From an uncultured Clostridia bacterium (GTDB lineage: Bacteria > Bacillota > Clostridia > TANB77 > CAG-508): a DNA stretch of 64,000 bases. Shown here piece by piece: positions 17,217 through 26,164 of the stretch (position 1 is the first letter of the stretch; each line of letters opens with the position of its first letter). The stretch lies in contig CAKPIG010000001.1 of the NCBI GenBank assembly GCA_934162255.1, forward strand, positions 124,001-188,000. Reading direction: 5' to 3'. The position numbers and the translations under genes are program-made. Below the pieces are notes generated by a model. That model worked only from the letters and a program-made list of their open reading frames with translations. It did no database searches and was not told the origin of the DNA.

Positions 17217-17732
17217 ATGGTAGAAATAAAAAATCAAACATTCAAAAATATTATAAATACAATAAATGATTCAGTTACAGGTGATGTATTGGCAAATTTA
17301 ACTTATTCTTCAATGATAATGATATACTTTATAGTTCTTAATATACAATATGAAGCGGTTTCAGGAGACTTATTATCAAATTATATAAACATCTCTAGTA
17401 TGATATTTTTGATGCTATCAATAGGTATAACAGAAATTGCATATAGAAAAGAAAGTACAAGTACATTAACATATGGAATAGAATTTTTAATACTTGCAAT
17501 ATTTACACTACTTATAAGGCATATACCAAAACTTATAAATTGTAATATGCAAACATATATGCTAATAGGTTCATATTTATTTGCAATATATTATATGTTA
17601 AAAACAAGTATATTATATACAATAGAAAGAAGACAACAGTTAAAAGAATTAAGTGATATAAAAGAAATAATTAAAGAAGATCCAACTAAAAAAGAAGCAA
17701 AAAGAAAGAATAAGAAAAAAGAAGAGGTATAA
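17217..17732 (+). CDS. Membrane protein of unknown function
   Basis: 171 residues, not recognised. Four hydrophobic segments at roughly residues 28-46, 57-73, 84-102 and 115-133 predict an integral membrane protein. The last 40 residues are highly charged and rich in Lys and Glu, ending in KKKEEV. Short gap to yicC (one base between stop and start) and a strong GGGGAGG ribosome site indicate it is part of the rsmE-yicC transcription unit. Confidence 0.72.
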   Translation: MVEIKNQTFKNIINTINDSVTGDVLANLTYSSMIMIYFIVLNIQYEAVSGDLLSNYINISSMIFLMLSIGITEIAYRKESTSTLTYGIEFLILAIFTLLIRHIPKLINCNMQTYMLIGSYLFAIYYMLKTSILYTIERRQQLKELSDIKEIIKEDPTKKEAKRKNKKKEEV

Positions 17733-17733
17733 A

Positions 17734-18609
17734 ATGATTAAAAGTATGACTGGATATGGTAAGAGTAACTTATCAATAAATTCAAGAGAATATCAAGTAG
17801 AAATAAAAACAGTAAATCATAAATACATAGATGTAAATATCAGAATGCCAAGAACAATTAGTTATTTGGAAGAAGATATAAGAAAATTAGTAACATCAAA
17901 ATTAAAAAGAGGAAAAGTCGATATATCTATAAATTTTGAAAACTATAGTGAAGAAGGAAATGAAGTAATAATAAATTCAGAAATAGCTAAAACTTATATA
18001 AGAAATCTAAAAAAGATAGCTGAAGAAGAAAACATATCACAAAATATAGAGATAACGGAAATAGCAAAATTGCCAGATGTTTTGACTGTAAAAAATACCT
18101 TGGAAGAAGGTTTAATAAAACTAGAATTATTACAACCAGTCAGAGAAGCTTTAGATAATCTTATACAAATGAGAGAAAGAGAAGGAAGAAAAATTGCAGA
18201 AACTATAAATATAAAAATTTCTACTATAAAGAGCAAAGTTGAATATATTGCTGCATTATCTACACATCTTATAGATGAATATATAGAAAAATTGGAAGCA
18301 AGAACAAAAGAACTATTACAAACAAATGAGGTAGACAAGGCAAGACTTATGCAAGAAGTAGTAATTTATGCGGATAAATGTTCAATAGAAGAAGAAATAA
18401 CTAGAATGCAAAGTCATATAACGCAATTAAAAGAGTTATTACTAGAAACTGAACCTTCAGGAAAGAAAATGGACTTTTTAATTCAAGAAATGAATAGAGA
18501 GACAAATACGATAGGTTCAAAAGCCAACAATTTAGAAATAATCAACAATGTGGTAGATATAAAAACAATACTAGAAGATATAAGAGAACAAGTTCAAAAT
18601 ATTGAATAG
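17734..18609 (+). CDS. yicC: YicC-family endoribonuclease
   Basis: 291 residues, full length. The N-terminal SMTGYGK start and VEIKTVNHKYIDVNIRMP segment are the YicC family hallmark; the C-terminal DUF1732 part contains EEITRMQSHI and GKKMDFLIQEMNRETNTIGSKA. Family members act as RNases on small RNAs and mRNAs. The order yicC-remA-rpoZ is conserved in Clostridia, although gmk is normally in the same group and is missing here. Confidence 0.94.
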   Translation: MIKSMTGYGKSNLSINSREYQVEIKTVNHKYIDVNIRMPRTISYLEEDIRKLVTSKLKRGKVDISINFENYSEEGNEVIINSEIAKTYIRNLKKIAEEENISQNIEITEIAKLPDVLTVKNTLEEGLIKLELLQPVREALDNLIQMREREGRKIAETINIKISTIKSKVEYIAALSTHLIDEYIEKLEARTKELLQTNEVDKARLMQEVVIYADKCSIEEEITRMQSHITQLKELLLETEPSGKKMDFLIQEMNRETNTIGSKANNLEIINNVVDIKTILEDIREQVQNIE

Positions 18610-18623
18610 AAAGGGTGATGAAT

Positions 18624-18890
18624 ATGCAACTAGTAAATATAGGATTCGGAAATATAGTATCTGCGGACAAAATAGTAGCAATTGTTAGTCCAGAATCAGC
18701 ACCAATAAAAAGAATGGTACAAGAAGCAAAAGATGCAAAAACAGCAGTAGATGCTACATACGGAAGGCGTACAAGAGCAGTACTAATAATGGACTCAGGG
18801 CATATAATATTATCTGCAGTTCAACCAGAAACGGTAGCAGGAAGAGTTGATAAAGATATAACACAGACTACTAACAATGAAGCAAATTAA
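18624..18890 (+). CDS. remA: RemA/DUF370-family DNA-binding regulator
   Basis: 88 residues from the ATG at 18624; the motif start MQLVNIGFGN matches the family and AAGGGTG precedes it, while two further in-frame starts upstream are less well placed. DATYGRRTRAV and DSGHIILSAVQPETV are diagnostic. RemA forms octameric rings that activate extracellular matrix and osmoprotection genes in Bacillus; its role in Clostridia is less clear. The C-terminal tail is slightly longer than usual. Confidence 0.94.
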   Translation: MQLVNIGFGNIVSADKIVAIVSPESAPIKRMVQEAKDAKTAVDATYGRRTRAVLIMDSGHIILSAVQPETVAGRVDKDITQTTNNEAN

Positions 18891-18911
18891 TATTAAGGAG
18901 GGGAAAATAAA

Positions 18912-19139
18912 ATGATGGTAAAACCAACAGTTACAGAATTATTAACAAAAGCTAAAAATAGATATGAATTAGTAATAGCAACTTCAAAAAGAGCAAGAGA
19001 AATTGCAGAAGGAGCAGAAGTAAAAACAAAAGTAAAAGAAGAATCTGCAGTAACACTTGCTGCGAATGAAATTGCAGAAGGAAAAGTTAAAATAATTGAA
19101 CCAGATGAAGCTGAAGAAGATAGAGAAGAAGAAAGATAG
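18912..19139 (+). CDS. rpoZ: DNA-directed RNA polymerase omega subunit
   Basis: 75 residues. PTVTELLTKAKNRYELVIATSKRAREI is the omega signature that latches onto the beta-prime C-terminus, followed by AVTLAANEIAEGKV. The acidic tail is rich in Glu and Asp. It lies directly after remA, where gmk would usually separate the two. RBS AAGGAGGGG. Confidence 0.93.
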   Translation: MMVKPTVTELLTKAKNRYELVIATSKRAREIAEGAEVKTKVKEESAVTLAANEIAEGKVKIIEPDEAEEDREEER

Positions 19140-19148
19140 GAGTCAAAA

Positions 19149-19709
19149 ATGAAAAAGAAAAATATAATATCATTAGCAGGAGATTTAGCTTCAGGAAAAG
19201 GAACAGTATCAGAAATATTAATAAAAGATTTAAATTATGGGATTTATAGAAATGGAGAATATGCTAGAAAATTAGCAAAAGAAAAAGGATTAGATATAAC
19301 AAGTTTTAATAGTTATTTAGCAGAACATCCAGAAATAGATTTACAAATAGAAAAAAGTGCTGCAGAATATGCCAAAGAACATGATGAATTTATAATAGAT
19401 GCAAGACTTGGATGGTATGCAGTGCCAGAATCTTTTAAAATATATTTAAGAGTGGATATTGATGTTGCTGCTAAAAGAGCTTTTGAAGATTCAAAAAGAA
19501 AGTCAACAGAAAGTTTTGAAACAGTAGAACAGCAAAAAGAAGATATGCAAAAAAGATATAAATTAGAAAATGAAAGATACTGGAATTTATATCATGTACA
19601 TAAGGACGATATGAACAATTATGACCTTGTTATTGATACTACAGACAAGACACCTGAACAAGTTGCAGAAATAATAAAAACAGAATATAAAAAATGGTTA
19701 GAAAAATAG
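19149..19709 (+). CDS. Cytidylate-kinase-like nucleoside monophosphate kinase
   Basis: 186 residues. The P-loop is GDLASGKGTVS at about 11-21, close to the GxxGSGKgT form of AAA/CMP-kinase-like enzymes. IIDARLGWYAVP near residue 80 and YLRVDIDVAAKRA match the short archaeal-type cytidylate kinase family in which a D-RLG motif binds the monophosphate. It probably phosphorylates CMP or dCMP, but the monophosphate is not certain. It occupies the place near rpoZ where gmk usually sits. Followed by a terminator. Confidence 0.8.
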   Translation: MKKKNIISLAGDLASGKGTVSEILIKDLNYGIYRNGEYARKLAKEKGLDITSFNSYLAEHPEIDLQIEKSAAEYAKEHDEFIIDARLGWYAVPESFKIYLRVDIDVAAKRAFEDSKRKSTESFETVEQQKEDMQKRYKLENERYWNLYHVHKDDMNNYDLVIDTTDKTPEQVAEIIKTEYKKWLEK

Positions 19710-19737
19710 TGTTGCAAAACTAGTAAAAATATAATAA

Positions 19738-19774
19738 AATAAGCCTATACTTTAATGTATAGACTTATTTTTTA
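19738..19774 (+). terminator. Rho-independent terminator
   Basis: Stem 19738-19750 with 19757-19769, one C/A mismatch, loop TTTAAT and a run of T that leads into the ribosome site of the next gene. Confidence 0.8.
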
Positions 19775-19787
19775 GGAGATGCGAAAA

Positions 19788-20261
19788 ATGAAGAAAAAGG
19801 TATTATTTATATCAAGCACAGGAGGACACTTTAATGAATTAGAACAATTAAGTCCTCTTTTTGAAAAATATGATTATCACATAATAACAGAAAAAGACGA
19901 AACAACTAAAAATTTAAAAGAAAAATATAAAGACAAGATTTCATATCTACCATATGGAACAAGAAAAAAGTTTTTAAGCTATATATTTATATATTTTTTC
20001 TTGTGCTTAAAAACAATATATTTATATTTTAAAATAAGACCTAAATATATAGTGACAACAGGAACACATACAGCAGGTCCAATGTGCTATTTAGGTAAAA
20101 TATTTAGAAGTAAAATAATATATATAGAAACATTTGCAAATAGAAATAGAAAAACAGCTACAGGAAGACTTATATATCCAATTGCAGACTTATTCATAGT
20201 CCAATGGAAAGAGATGCTAAAAATATATCCAAAAGCAGTATATGGAGGTGCTATATTTTAA
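19788..20261 (+). CDS. Alg14/PssD-like glycosyltransferase subunit
   Basis: 157 residues from ATG 19788, about ten bases after TAGGAG; an ATG nine bases earlier is too close to the ribosome site. FISSTGGHFNEL is the Alg14/PssD start, then one membrane-associated helix at about 65-83 (FIYFFLCLKTIYLYFKI) and TGTHTAGPMCYLGKI. Alg14-type subunits anchor the catalytic Alg13/PssE partner at the membrane for transfer of a sugar to a lipid carrier. Its stop overlaps the start of the partner gene by one base. Confidence 0.88.
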   Translation: MKKKVLFISSTGGHFNELEQLSPLFEKYDYHIITEKDETTKNLKEKYKDKISYLPYGTRKKFLSYIFIYFFLCLKTIYLYFKIRPKYIVTTGTHTAGPMCYLGKIFRSKIIYIETFANRNRKTATGRLIYPIADLFIVQWKEMLKIYPKAVYGGAIF

Positions 20262-20740
20262 TGATACTAGTAACACTTGGAACACAAAACAATGATTTTA
20301 AAAGAATATTAGAAGAAATAGAAAGAAATATTGAAGATGGAACAATAACTGATAATGTTGTTGTTCAGAAAGGATATACAAAATTTGAATCTAAAAAAAT
20401 GACACTATATAATGAACTTCCAAAAGATGAAATGAATAAACTTATAAAAAAAGCAGATTTAGTCATAACACATGGAGGGGTAGGCTCAATAATAGGTGCT
20501 ATAACTCAAGGTAAAAAAGTAATAGCAATTCCAAGATTAAAGAAATATAATGAACATGTAAATGACCACCAAGTAGATATTGTAAAATCATTTGATGAAA
20601 TGGGATATATTATAGGAATATCTGATGAAAAAGAGTTAAAAAAAGCATTAAAAAGAGCTCAAAAATTTATTCCAAAAAAATATATTAGAAACACAGGACA
20701 TATAATAGAAATTATTGACGACTTTATAACAAATAATTAG
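20261..20740 (+). CDS. Alg13/PssE-like glycosyltransferase subunit
   Basis: 159 residues from ATG 20261, in a TAATG stop-start overlap with the Alg14-like gene and preceded by GGAGG. MILVTLGTQNNDFKR is the typical PssE/Alg13 start; ITHGGVGSIIGAITQGKKVIAIPR is the UDP-sugar-binding signature of GT28-type enzymes and YNEHVNDHQVDIV follows. With its partner it forms a two-part transferase, usually adding GlcA, Glc or GlcNAc to a lipid-linked sugar. No other exopolysaccharide genes surround the pair, so the acceptor is unknown. Confidence 0.9.
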   Translation: MILVTLGTQNNDFKRILEEIERNIEDGTITDNVVVQKGYTKFESKKMTLYNELPKDEMNKLIKKADLVITHGGVGSIIGAITQGKKVIAIPRLKKYNEHVNDHQVDIVKSFDEMGYIIGISDEKELKKALKRAQKFIPKKYIRNTGHIIEIIDDFITNN

Positions 20741-20792
20741 ACAAAAAAGTAAAAATTTACAAAAAATTCACAATAAAGAAAAAGAAAAACTA

Positions 20793-20821
20793 TTGCAAAA
20801 AAAAAGGATTATTGATATGAT
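20793..20821 (+). promoter_or_regulatory. Sigma-A-type promoter of ftsE
   Basis: TTGCAA and TATGAT with a 17 bp spacer, in the 151-base gap before ftsE. Nothing else was recognised in that gap. Confidence 0.6.
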
Positions 20822-20891
20822 AAAAAAGAAGAATAATGAAAAATGACACAAAATGAAAAAAGTTCTTATATATTAGGGGAAGGAAATAAAA

Positions 20892-21578
20892 ATGATTGAA
20901 TTTAAAAATGTATGCAAAAGATATGATACAGGTACAGAAGCGGTTAAAAATGCGAGTTTTAAGATAGAAAAAGGAGAATTTGCATTTTTAGTAGGAAGTT
21001 CTGGAAGTGGAAAATCAACACTTATAAAACTTATATTAAAAGAAGAGGAACCAACATCAGGAAATATAATAATAAATGGAAAAGATACAACATTTTTGAA
21101 ACCAAATAGAGTACCATATTTAAGAAGAAGCATGGGAATAGTATTTCAAGACTTTAGACTATTGCCAGATAAAACAGTATATGAAAATGTAGCATTTGCC
21201 ATGTACATAGTAAAAGCTACACCAAAACATATACGTAGACAAGTACCAATGGTACTATCTTTAGTTGGACTAAGTGGAAAAGCAAAAATGTATCCAAACG
21301 AATTATCAGGAGGAGAACAACAAAGAGTAGCATTAGCAAGAGCACTAGTTAATAACCCATCTATGATTATTGCAGACGAACCAACAGGAAATTTAGACCC
21401 AGATACAGCTTGGGATATAATGAATTTATTGAATGAAATTAACATGAGAGGAACTACAGTAGTAGTAGCAACACATGCAAAAGAAATTGTAGACCAAATG
21501 AGAAAAAGAGTAATACACATAAATAAAGGTGTAATAATAAAAGATGATGAAAAGGGTGGGTATGATTATGAGATTTAA
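20892..21578 (+). CDS. ftsE: Cell division ATP-binding protein FtsE
   Basis: 228 residues, an ABC ATPase. Walker A GSSGSGKST at 35-43, Q-loop in VFQDFRLLPDKTVYEN, signature LSGGEQQR near 139 and Walker B MIIADEPTGNLD. With FtsX it powers transenvelope control of peptidoglycan hydrolases at the septum or, in Bacillus, during sporulation and elongation. It overlaps ftsX and is followed by two M23 proteins likely to be its targets. RBS GGGGAAGG. Confidence 0.96.
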   Translation: MIEFKNVCKRYDTGTEAVKNASFKIEKGEFAFLVGSSGSGKSTLIKLILKEEEPTSGNIIINGKDTTFLKPNRVPYLRRSMGIVFQDFRLLPDKTVYENVAFAMYIVKATPKHIRRQVPMVLSLVGLSGKAKMYPNELSGGEQQRVALARALVNNPSMIIADEPTGNLDPDTAWDIMNLLNEINMRGTTVVVATHAKEIVDQMRKRVIHINKGVIIKDDEKGGYDYEI

Positions 21579-22464
21579 TGTAATAAACTATTTATTAGGA
21601 GAAGGCTTCAGGAATGTATTTAAAAACAAAAAATCCACTATTTCATCACTAATGATAATGTGTGCAACAATGCTAATATTTGGTCTATTTTTTGTAATAG
21701 GAGAAAATGTAAATGCATTTGTTGAAAATGTTGCTGAAGCACAAGAAATACAAGTATTTTTAAAATCGGATGCAACTGAAGAACAGATTGAACAAGTTGG
21801 AACAGAACTATTAGAAATAGATGGTGTTAAAAATGTTGAATATGTATCAAAAGATGATGCATTAAATACAATGAAAGATATGGTTGGAGAAAACCTTATA
21901 AAAGAATATGAAAAAAGAAATATTTTTCCAGTATCATATAAAGTAACATTAACAGATTTATCATTAAACGAAGATGTTCAAGATAGTATAAAACAATTAG
22001 ACAATATAGATGAAATAGTATCAAGCAATCCAACAATAGCACTTATATTAAAATTAGCAAAAGGAGTAAGAATAGTAACAGCAACAATATTAGTTATACT
22101 AATTGTAATATCAATAGCAATAATTTCTAACACAATAAAACTAACAGTTCATGCTAGAAGAAAAGAAATATCAATAATGAAATATGTAGGTGCTACAAAT
22201 AGTTTTATAAGATGGCCATTTTTAGTAGAAGGTGTAGTAATAGGAATTATGGCAGGAATCTTATCAGTTGTAATAATCGGATTTACATATACATTTATAG
22301 CAAGCAAACTAAACCAAACAGCATTATTATCAACAATGATAAGTTGGCAATTATTATCATTTAAGCAAATGTTTAATTTGATAATTACAGTATATTTAGC
22401 ATTAGGAATTGGAATAGGATTAATAGGAAGTGGAATTTCTATGAGAAAATATTTAGATGTTTAG
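21562..22464 (+). CDS. ftsX: Cell division permease-like protein FtsX
   Basis: About 300 residues from ATG 21562, preceded by AAGGGTGGG within the end of ftsE; an earlier ATG at 21544 is also in frame. One membrane helix near residue 25-45, a large extracellular domain (about 50-160) with AEAQEIQVFLK and a SNPTIALILK end, then three C-terminal helices. The extracellular domain binds coiled-coil hydrolase activators. ARRKEISIMKYVGAT is the coupling region that contacts FtsE. Confidence 0.94.
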   Translation: MIMRFNVINYLLGEGFRNVFKNKKSTISSLMIMCATMLIFGLFFVIGENVNAFVENVAEAQEIQVFLKSDATEEQIEQVGTELLEIDGVKNVEYVSKDDALNTMKDMVGENLIKEYEKRNIFPVSYKVTLTDLSLNEDVQDSIKQLDNIDEIVSSNPTIALILKLAKGVRIVTATILVILIVISIAIISNTIKLTVHARRKEISIMKYVGATNSFIRWPFLVEGVVIGIMAGILSVVIIGFTYTFIASKLNQTALLSTMISWQLLSFKQMFNLIITVYLALGIGIGLIGSGISMRKYLDV

Positions 22465-22474
22465 AGGAGAAAAA

Positions 22475-23674
22475 ATGCATATAAAAAAGAAAATTACAGC
22501 AACTTTAACAATAATTATAATAATGAATATATGTGTTTTATCATATGCTGATGACAATAAAAATATCACAGACTTACAATCGCAATCAAGTGAACTTACA
22601 GAAGCATTAAATGATAAAAATAATCAACTAAAAGCTGTACAAGATGAAATATCTCAGAATATGCAAGATTTACAAAAATTAGATGAAAAAATAGCTAGTT
22701 CGGAACAAGAATTAAATAATATAAATATTCAAGTAGAAGACTTAAATAAAGAAATAGATGAAAAAGAAACAAGATTACAAGAAATTGAAAAGGAATATAA
22801 TGATAGGCAAGATTTGTTAGATGCAAGATTGTTACAAATGTATAAAACACCCAAATTAGAATTTTTAGATTCAATATTTAGAGCTAAAAGTGTATCAGAA
22901 GTATTAACGACTTATTATACTGCAAGAAGAATGTCAAGATATGACCAAGAATTATTAGACAAAATGGACAGCCAATTAAATGAAATAGAGACAACTAAAA
23001 AAATATTAGTTGAGAAGAAAAGACAAGCTGTTGAAGATAAACAAAATCAACAGAAAAAAGCACAAGTGTTAACAAATACTAAGACAATGAGAAAATACTA
23101 TTTAAGCAAATTGTCAGAACAAGAATTAGAATTGCAAATACAAATAGATGAATACAATACTCAAGTATCAGCTATAGAAAATGAAATAAAAATGTTAGCA
23201 TTAAATAGTATAAGTGCAGACTACATAGGAGGAACAGTTGTATGGCCTGTTCCAGGTTATACAACATTGACGTCATCATATGGAATGAGGGTACACCCAA
23301 TAACAGGAGCATATAAATTACATACGGGAATAGATATAGGAGCACCACTTAACACAAACTTTGTAGCTGCTGCAAATGGTATAGTAACAAAAGCTACATT
23401 AAATGCAGCATATGGTAACATGGTAATCATAGATCATGGAGGCGGTGTACAAACATTATATGCACATGGAAATGAAATACTTGTACAAGTTGGACAAACA
23501 GTCTCTGCAGGTGATGCAGTTCTAAAGGTAGGTTCTACAGGATACTCAACTGGACCACATGCACATTTTGAAATTAGGATAAACGGACAAACAGTTAATC
23601 CATTGGAGTATTTATCTATATTAGGAAAAGACTCAACTGAAGAAAAAATAGACACACAAAATCAAACAAATTGA
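22475..23674 (+). CDS. PcsB/EnvC-like M23 peptidoglycan hydrolase or activator (first copy)
   Basis: 399 residues from ATG 22475 with GAGGAG upstream. Signal peptide in the first 25 residues ending at LSYADD, a long coiled coil at about 30-235, and a C-terminal M23/LytM domain. Zinc ligands are intact: HTGIDIG (HxxxD) and GPHAHFEI (HxH), so an active endopeptidase is likely. Exported and expected to bind the FtsX extracellular domain through the coiled coil, as PcsB, RipC and CwlO do. Its gene overlaps ftsX by starting right after its stop. Confidence 0.9.
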   Translation: MHIKKKITATLTIIIIMNICVLSYADDNKNITDLQSQSSELTEALNDKNNQLKAVQDEISQNMQDLQKLDEKIASSEQELNNINIQVEDLNKEIDEKETRLQEIEKEYNDRQDLLDARLLQMYKTPKLEFLDSIFRAKSVSEVLTTYYTARRMSRYDQELLDKMDSQLNEIETTKKILVEKKRQAVEDKQNQQKKAQVLTNTKTMRKYYLSKLSEQELELQIQIDEYNTQVSAIENEIKMLALNSISADYIGGTVVWPVPGYTTLTSSYGMRVHPITGAYKLHTGIDIGAPLNTNFVAAANGIVTKATLNAAYGNMVIIDHGGGVQTLYAHGNEILVQVGQTVSAGDAVLKVGSTGYSTGPHAHFEIRINGQTVNPLEYLSILGKDSTEEKIDTQNQTN

Positions 23675-23701
23675 TAAAATATTAAAAAGAGGTAAATGAG
23701 G

Positions 23702-24904
23702 ATGAAAAAAATTATAAGAAAGTTTACGGGAATATTAATATCAGTAGTAATGCTGATGCAAGCAACTACGGTCTTAGCAGTTGACGAAAGAAAGGAATTG
23801 CAAAATGAAAAATCTAAAATAGATAGTCAGATAAAAGAAGCAGAAGAAAAGCAAAAACAAATAGAAGCTGAAAAGTCACAAACAATGAAAACAGTAGAAG
23901 ATTTAATAAGTAAAATTTCCTCTTCTGAATCAGAAATAGATGATTTAGAAGACAAAGTTGCAGACTTAGAAAATCAAATAAGCTCAAAAGAAAAAGACAT
24001 ACAAAAAAAAGAAGAAGAATATACTGAACAAGAGGCTTTATTAGATGCAAGACTTGTTGCTATGTATCAAAATGGAGATTCATCATACTTAGATGTTTTG
24101 TTATCTGCCAATAGTGTTACAGATTTTTTAACGAAGTACTATTATGCATCAAAATTAATTGAATATGATAAACAATTGATACAAGCTACACAAGATCAAA
24201 AGAAACAAATTGAAGAAGAAAAAACTTCACTAGAAGAAAACAAAAAAGAATTAAGTGTTTCATTATCTCAAGCAGAAGCTAAAAAGACACAATTAAATAG
24301 TTTAAAAAATGAAAAACAAAGTTATGCAAATAAATTAACAGCACAAGAAAAAGAGTTAGAAAAAGAAATAGAAGAATTAGAGACAGCAAATAGAAAAATC
24401 CAAAATGAAATTAAACAAGCTGAAATAAGATATAAAAAACAATTAGAAGAATTAGAGAAGAAAAACGGAAATAATACTACAACAGGTTCTGGATATTTTG
24501 CAAGACCAGTATCCGGAGGCTCAGTAACGGCTACAGCATATTATTCATCAGGTAAATTTCATGGAGCAGTTGATTATGGAGTTCATCAAGGAACAACAGT
24601 AATGGCTGCAGCAGATGGAGTTGTAATGTCTACAGCAAACTTATCTGGTAGTTATGGTACATATATAGTAATAAGACATGCAAATGGAATGCAAACATAT
24701 TATGCACACGGTACAGCTGGTTCGATTTGTGTTAATCCTGGTCAAACAGTAAAAAAAGGCGAAAAAATTATGTTAAGTGGAAACACAGGAAATTCAACAG
24801 GAGCACATTTGCACTTTGAAGTTAGAGTTTCACCATATAGATATAATTATAAAGCTACAGGATATGGACAGGATTCTAGAGTTAATCCATTAAATTACTT
24901 ATAA
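23702..24904 (+). CDS. PcsB/EnvC-like M23 peptidoglycan hydrolase or activator (second copy)
   Basis: About 400 residues; ATG 23702 is the better spaced start from GAGG, an ATG at 23696 is also possible. Signal peptide ending near VLAVDE, coiled coil at about 30-250 rich in Glu and Lys, a short GNNTTTGSG linker, and an M23 domain with FHGAVDYG and GAHLHFEV, again keeping all zinc ligands. Same architecture as the preceding gene but clearly diverged in sequence, suggesting old duplication with separate roles, for example division and sporulation. Confidence 0.9.
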   Translation: MKKIIRKFTGILISVVMLMQATTVLAVDERKELQNEKSKIDSQIKEAEEKQKQIEAEKSQTMKTVEDLISKISSSESEIDDLEDKVADLENQISSKEKDIQKKEEEYTEQEALLDARLVAMYQNGDSSYLDVLLSANSVTDFLTKYYYASKLIEYDKQLIQATQDQKKQIEEEKTSLEENKKELSVSLSQAEAKKTQLNSLKNEKQSYANKLTAQEKELEKEIEELETANRKIQNEIKQAEIRYKKQLEELEKKNGNNTTTGSGYFARPVSGGSVTATAYYSSGKFHGAVDYGVHQGTTVMAAADGVVMSTANLSGSYGTYIVIRHANGMQTYYAHGTAGSICVNPGQTVKKGEKIMLSGNTGNSTGAHLHFEVRVSPYRYNYKATGYGQDSRVNPLNYL

Positions 24905-24927
24905 TATAAAAAAGAAAGGCGACAAAA

Positions 24928-26163
24928 ATGGAAGAAGAAAGATACTTAAAAAAGCAAAGAATTTATAAAACTATAATGTTAGTCGTACTAACAATATTTA
25001 TAACATTTATAGTCACAACATTTTATATTTCAAATAAATATAAATTAAGTACAGGAAGTACACCACTAACATCAATCATAACTAATAATAGTAGTTCTGA
25101 CAAATTAACTACTTCTTTTAAAAATATAGAAAGTATAATAAAAAAGTATTATTTAAATGATTATGATGAAGATAAAGCAATAGAAAGTGCAATAAGTGCA
25201 TATGTATCAGCCTTAGGAGATGAATATACCGAATATATACCTGTTGAAGAAATGCAAGAATATACAGAAAATATAATGGGAAATTATGTAGGTATAGGAA
25301 TATACATGGTAAAAAATACTGAAAAAAATACTATAGAAGTTTTATTACCAATAAAAGATAGTCCAGCTGAAAAAGCAGGAATTCTTTCAGGAGATACAAT
25401 TATAAGTGTTGATGGAAAAGAATATTCAGGAAATGATATGACAGCTGCAGCAAATAATATAAAAGGTGAGGAAGGAACTACAGTAAAATTAGTAATTCAA
25501 AGAGGAGAAGAACAACTAACATTTGAAATAAAAAGAGCTAAAGTGTCTACAAATCCGATAATTGCTAAAAAAATGGAAAATAATATAGGATATTTAGAAG
25601 TATCAAGTTTTGATGAAGGAACAGCAGAAGATTTTAAAAATAAATATGAAGAATTAAAAGCACAAGGAATAAATTCTTTAATTATAGACTTAAGAAATAA
25701 TGGCGGAGGATTAGTTGAAGAAGCATTAAAAATGGCAGATTATATAGTTCCAAAAGGAAAGGAATTATTAATAACAACAGATAAAAATGGAAAAGAAGAG
25801 ATAAAAAAAGCAACAGCTGATCCAATAATAGACCAAAAGATAATTTTATTGGTAAATGAAAATACAGCTAGTGCTTCAGAAATATTAGCAGGAGCACTAA
25901 AAGACAATGAAAAAGCAACAATAATAGGAACAAAAACATATGGTAAAGGTGTAATACAACAAATATTAACATTAAAATCTGGAGCGGGTATAAAGGTAAC
26001 AATAGAAGAGTATTATACACCAAACAGAAACAAAATAAATAAAGTAGGAATAGAACCAGATGAAACAGTAAAACTACCAGAAACAGTTACAAACCCATTA
26101 TTAGTTAAAGAAGATGAAGATACACAATTGAAAAAAGCTGTAGAGATTTTAAAGGGAGAATAG
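24928..26163 (+). CDS. C-terminal processing peptidase (S41 family)
   Basis: 411 residues: a membrane anchor at about 13-33, an S41 N-terminal helical part, a PDZ domain at about 115-200 (GIYMV, SPAEKAGILSGDTI) and the protease core. The catalytic dyad is Ser317 in NTASASEIL and Lys340 in TYGKG. CtpA/CtpB proteases cut at C-termini and in related operons degrade or process the hydrolases controlled by FtsEX. Position after ftsEX and two M23 genes supports such a function; that is inferred. Confidence 0.93.
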   Translation: MEEERYLKKQRIYKTIMLVVLTIFITFIVTTFYISNKYKLSTGSTPLTSIITNNSSSDKLTTSFKNIESIIKKYYLNDYDEDKAIESAISAYVSALGDEYTEYIPVEEMQEYTENIMGNYVGIGIYMVKNTEKNTIEVLLPIKDSPAEKAGILSGDTIISVDGKEYSGNDMTAAANNIKGEEGTTVKLVIQRGEEQLTFEIKRAKVSTNPIIAKKMENNIGYLEVSSFDEGTAEDFKNKYEELKAQGINSLIIDLRNNGGGLVEEALKMADYIVPKGKELLITTDKNGKEEIKKATADPIIDQKIILLVNENTASASEILAGALKDNEKATIIGTKTYGKGVIQQILTLKSGAGIKVTIEEYYTPNRNKINKVGIEPDETVKLPETVTNPLLVKEDEDTQLKKAVEILKGE

Positions 26164-26164
26164 A

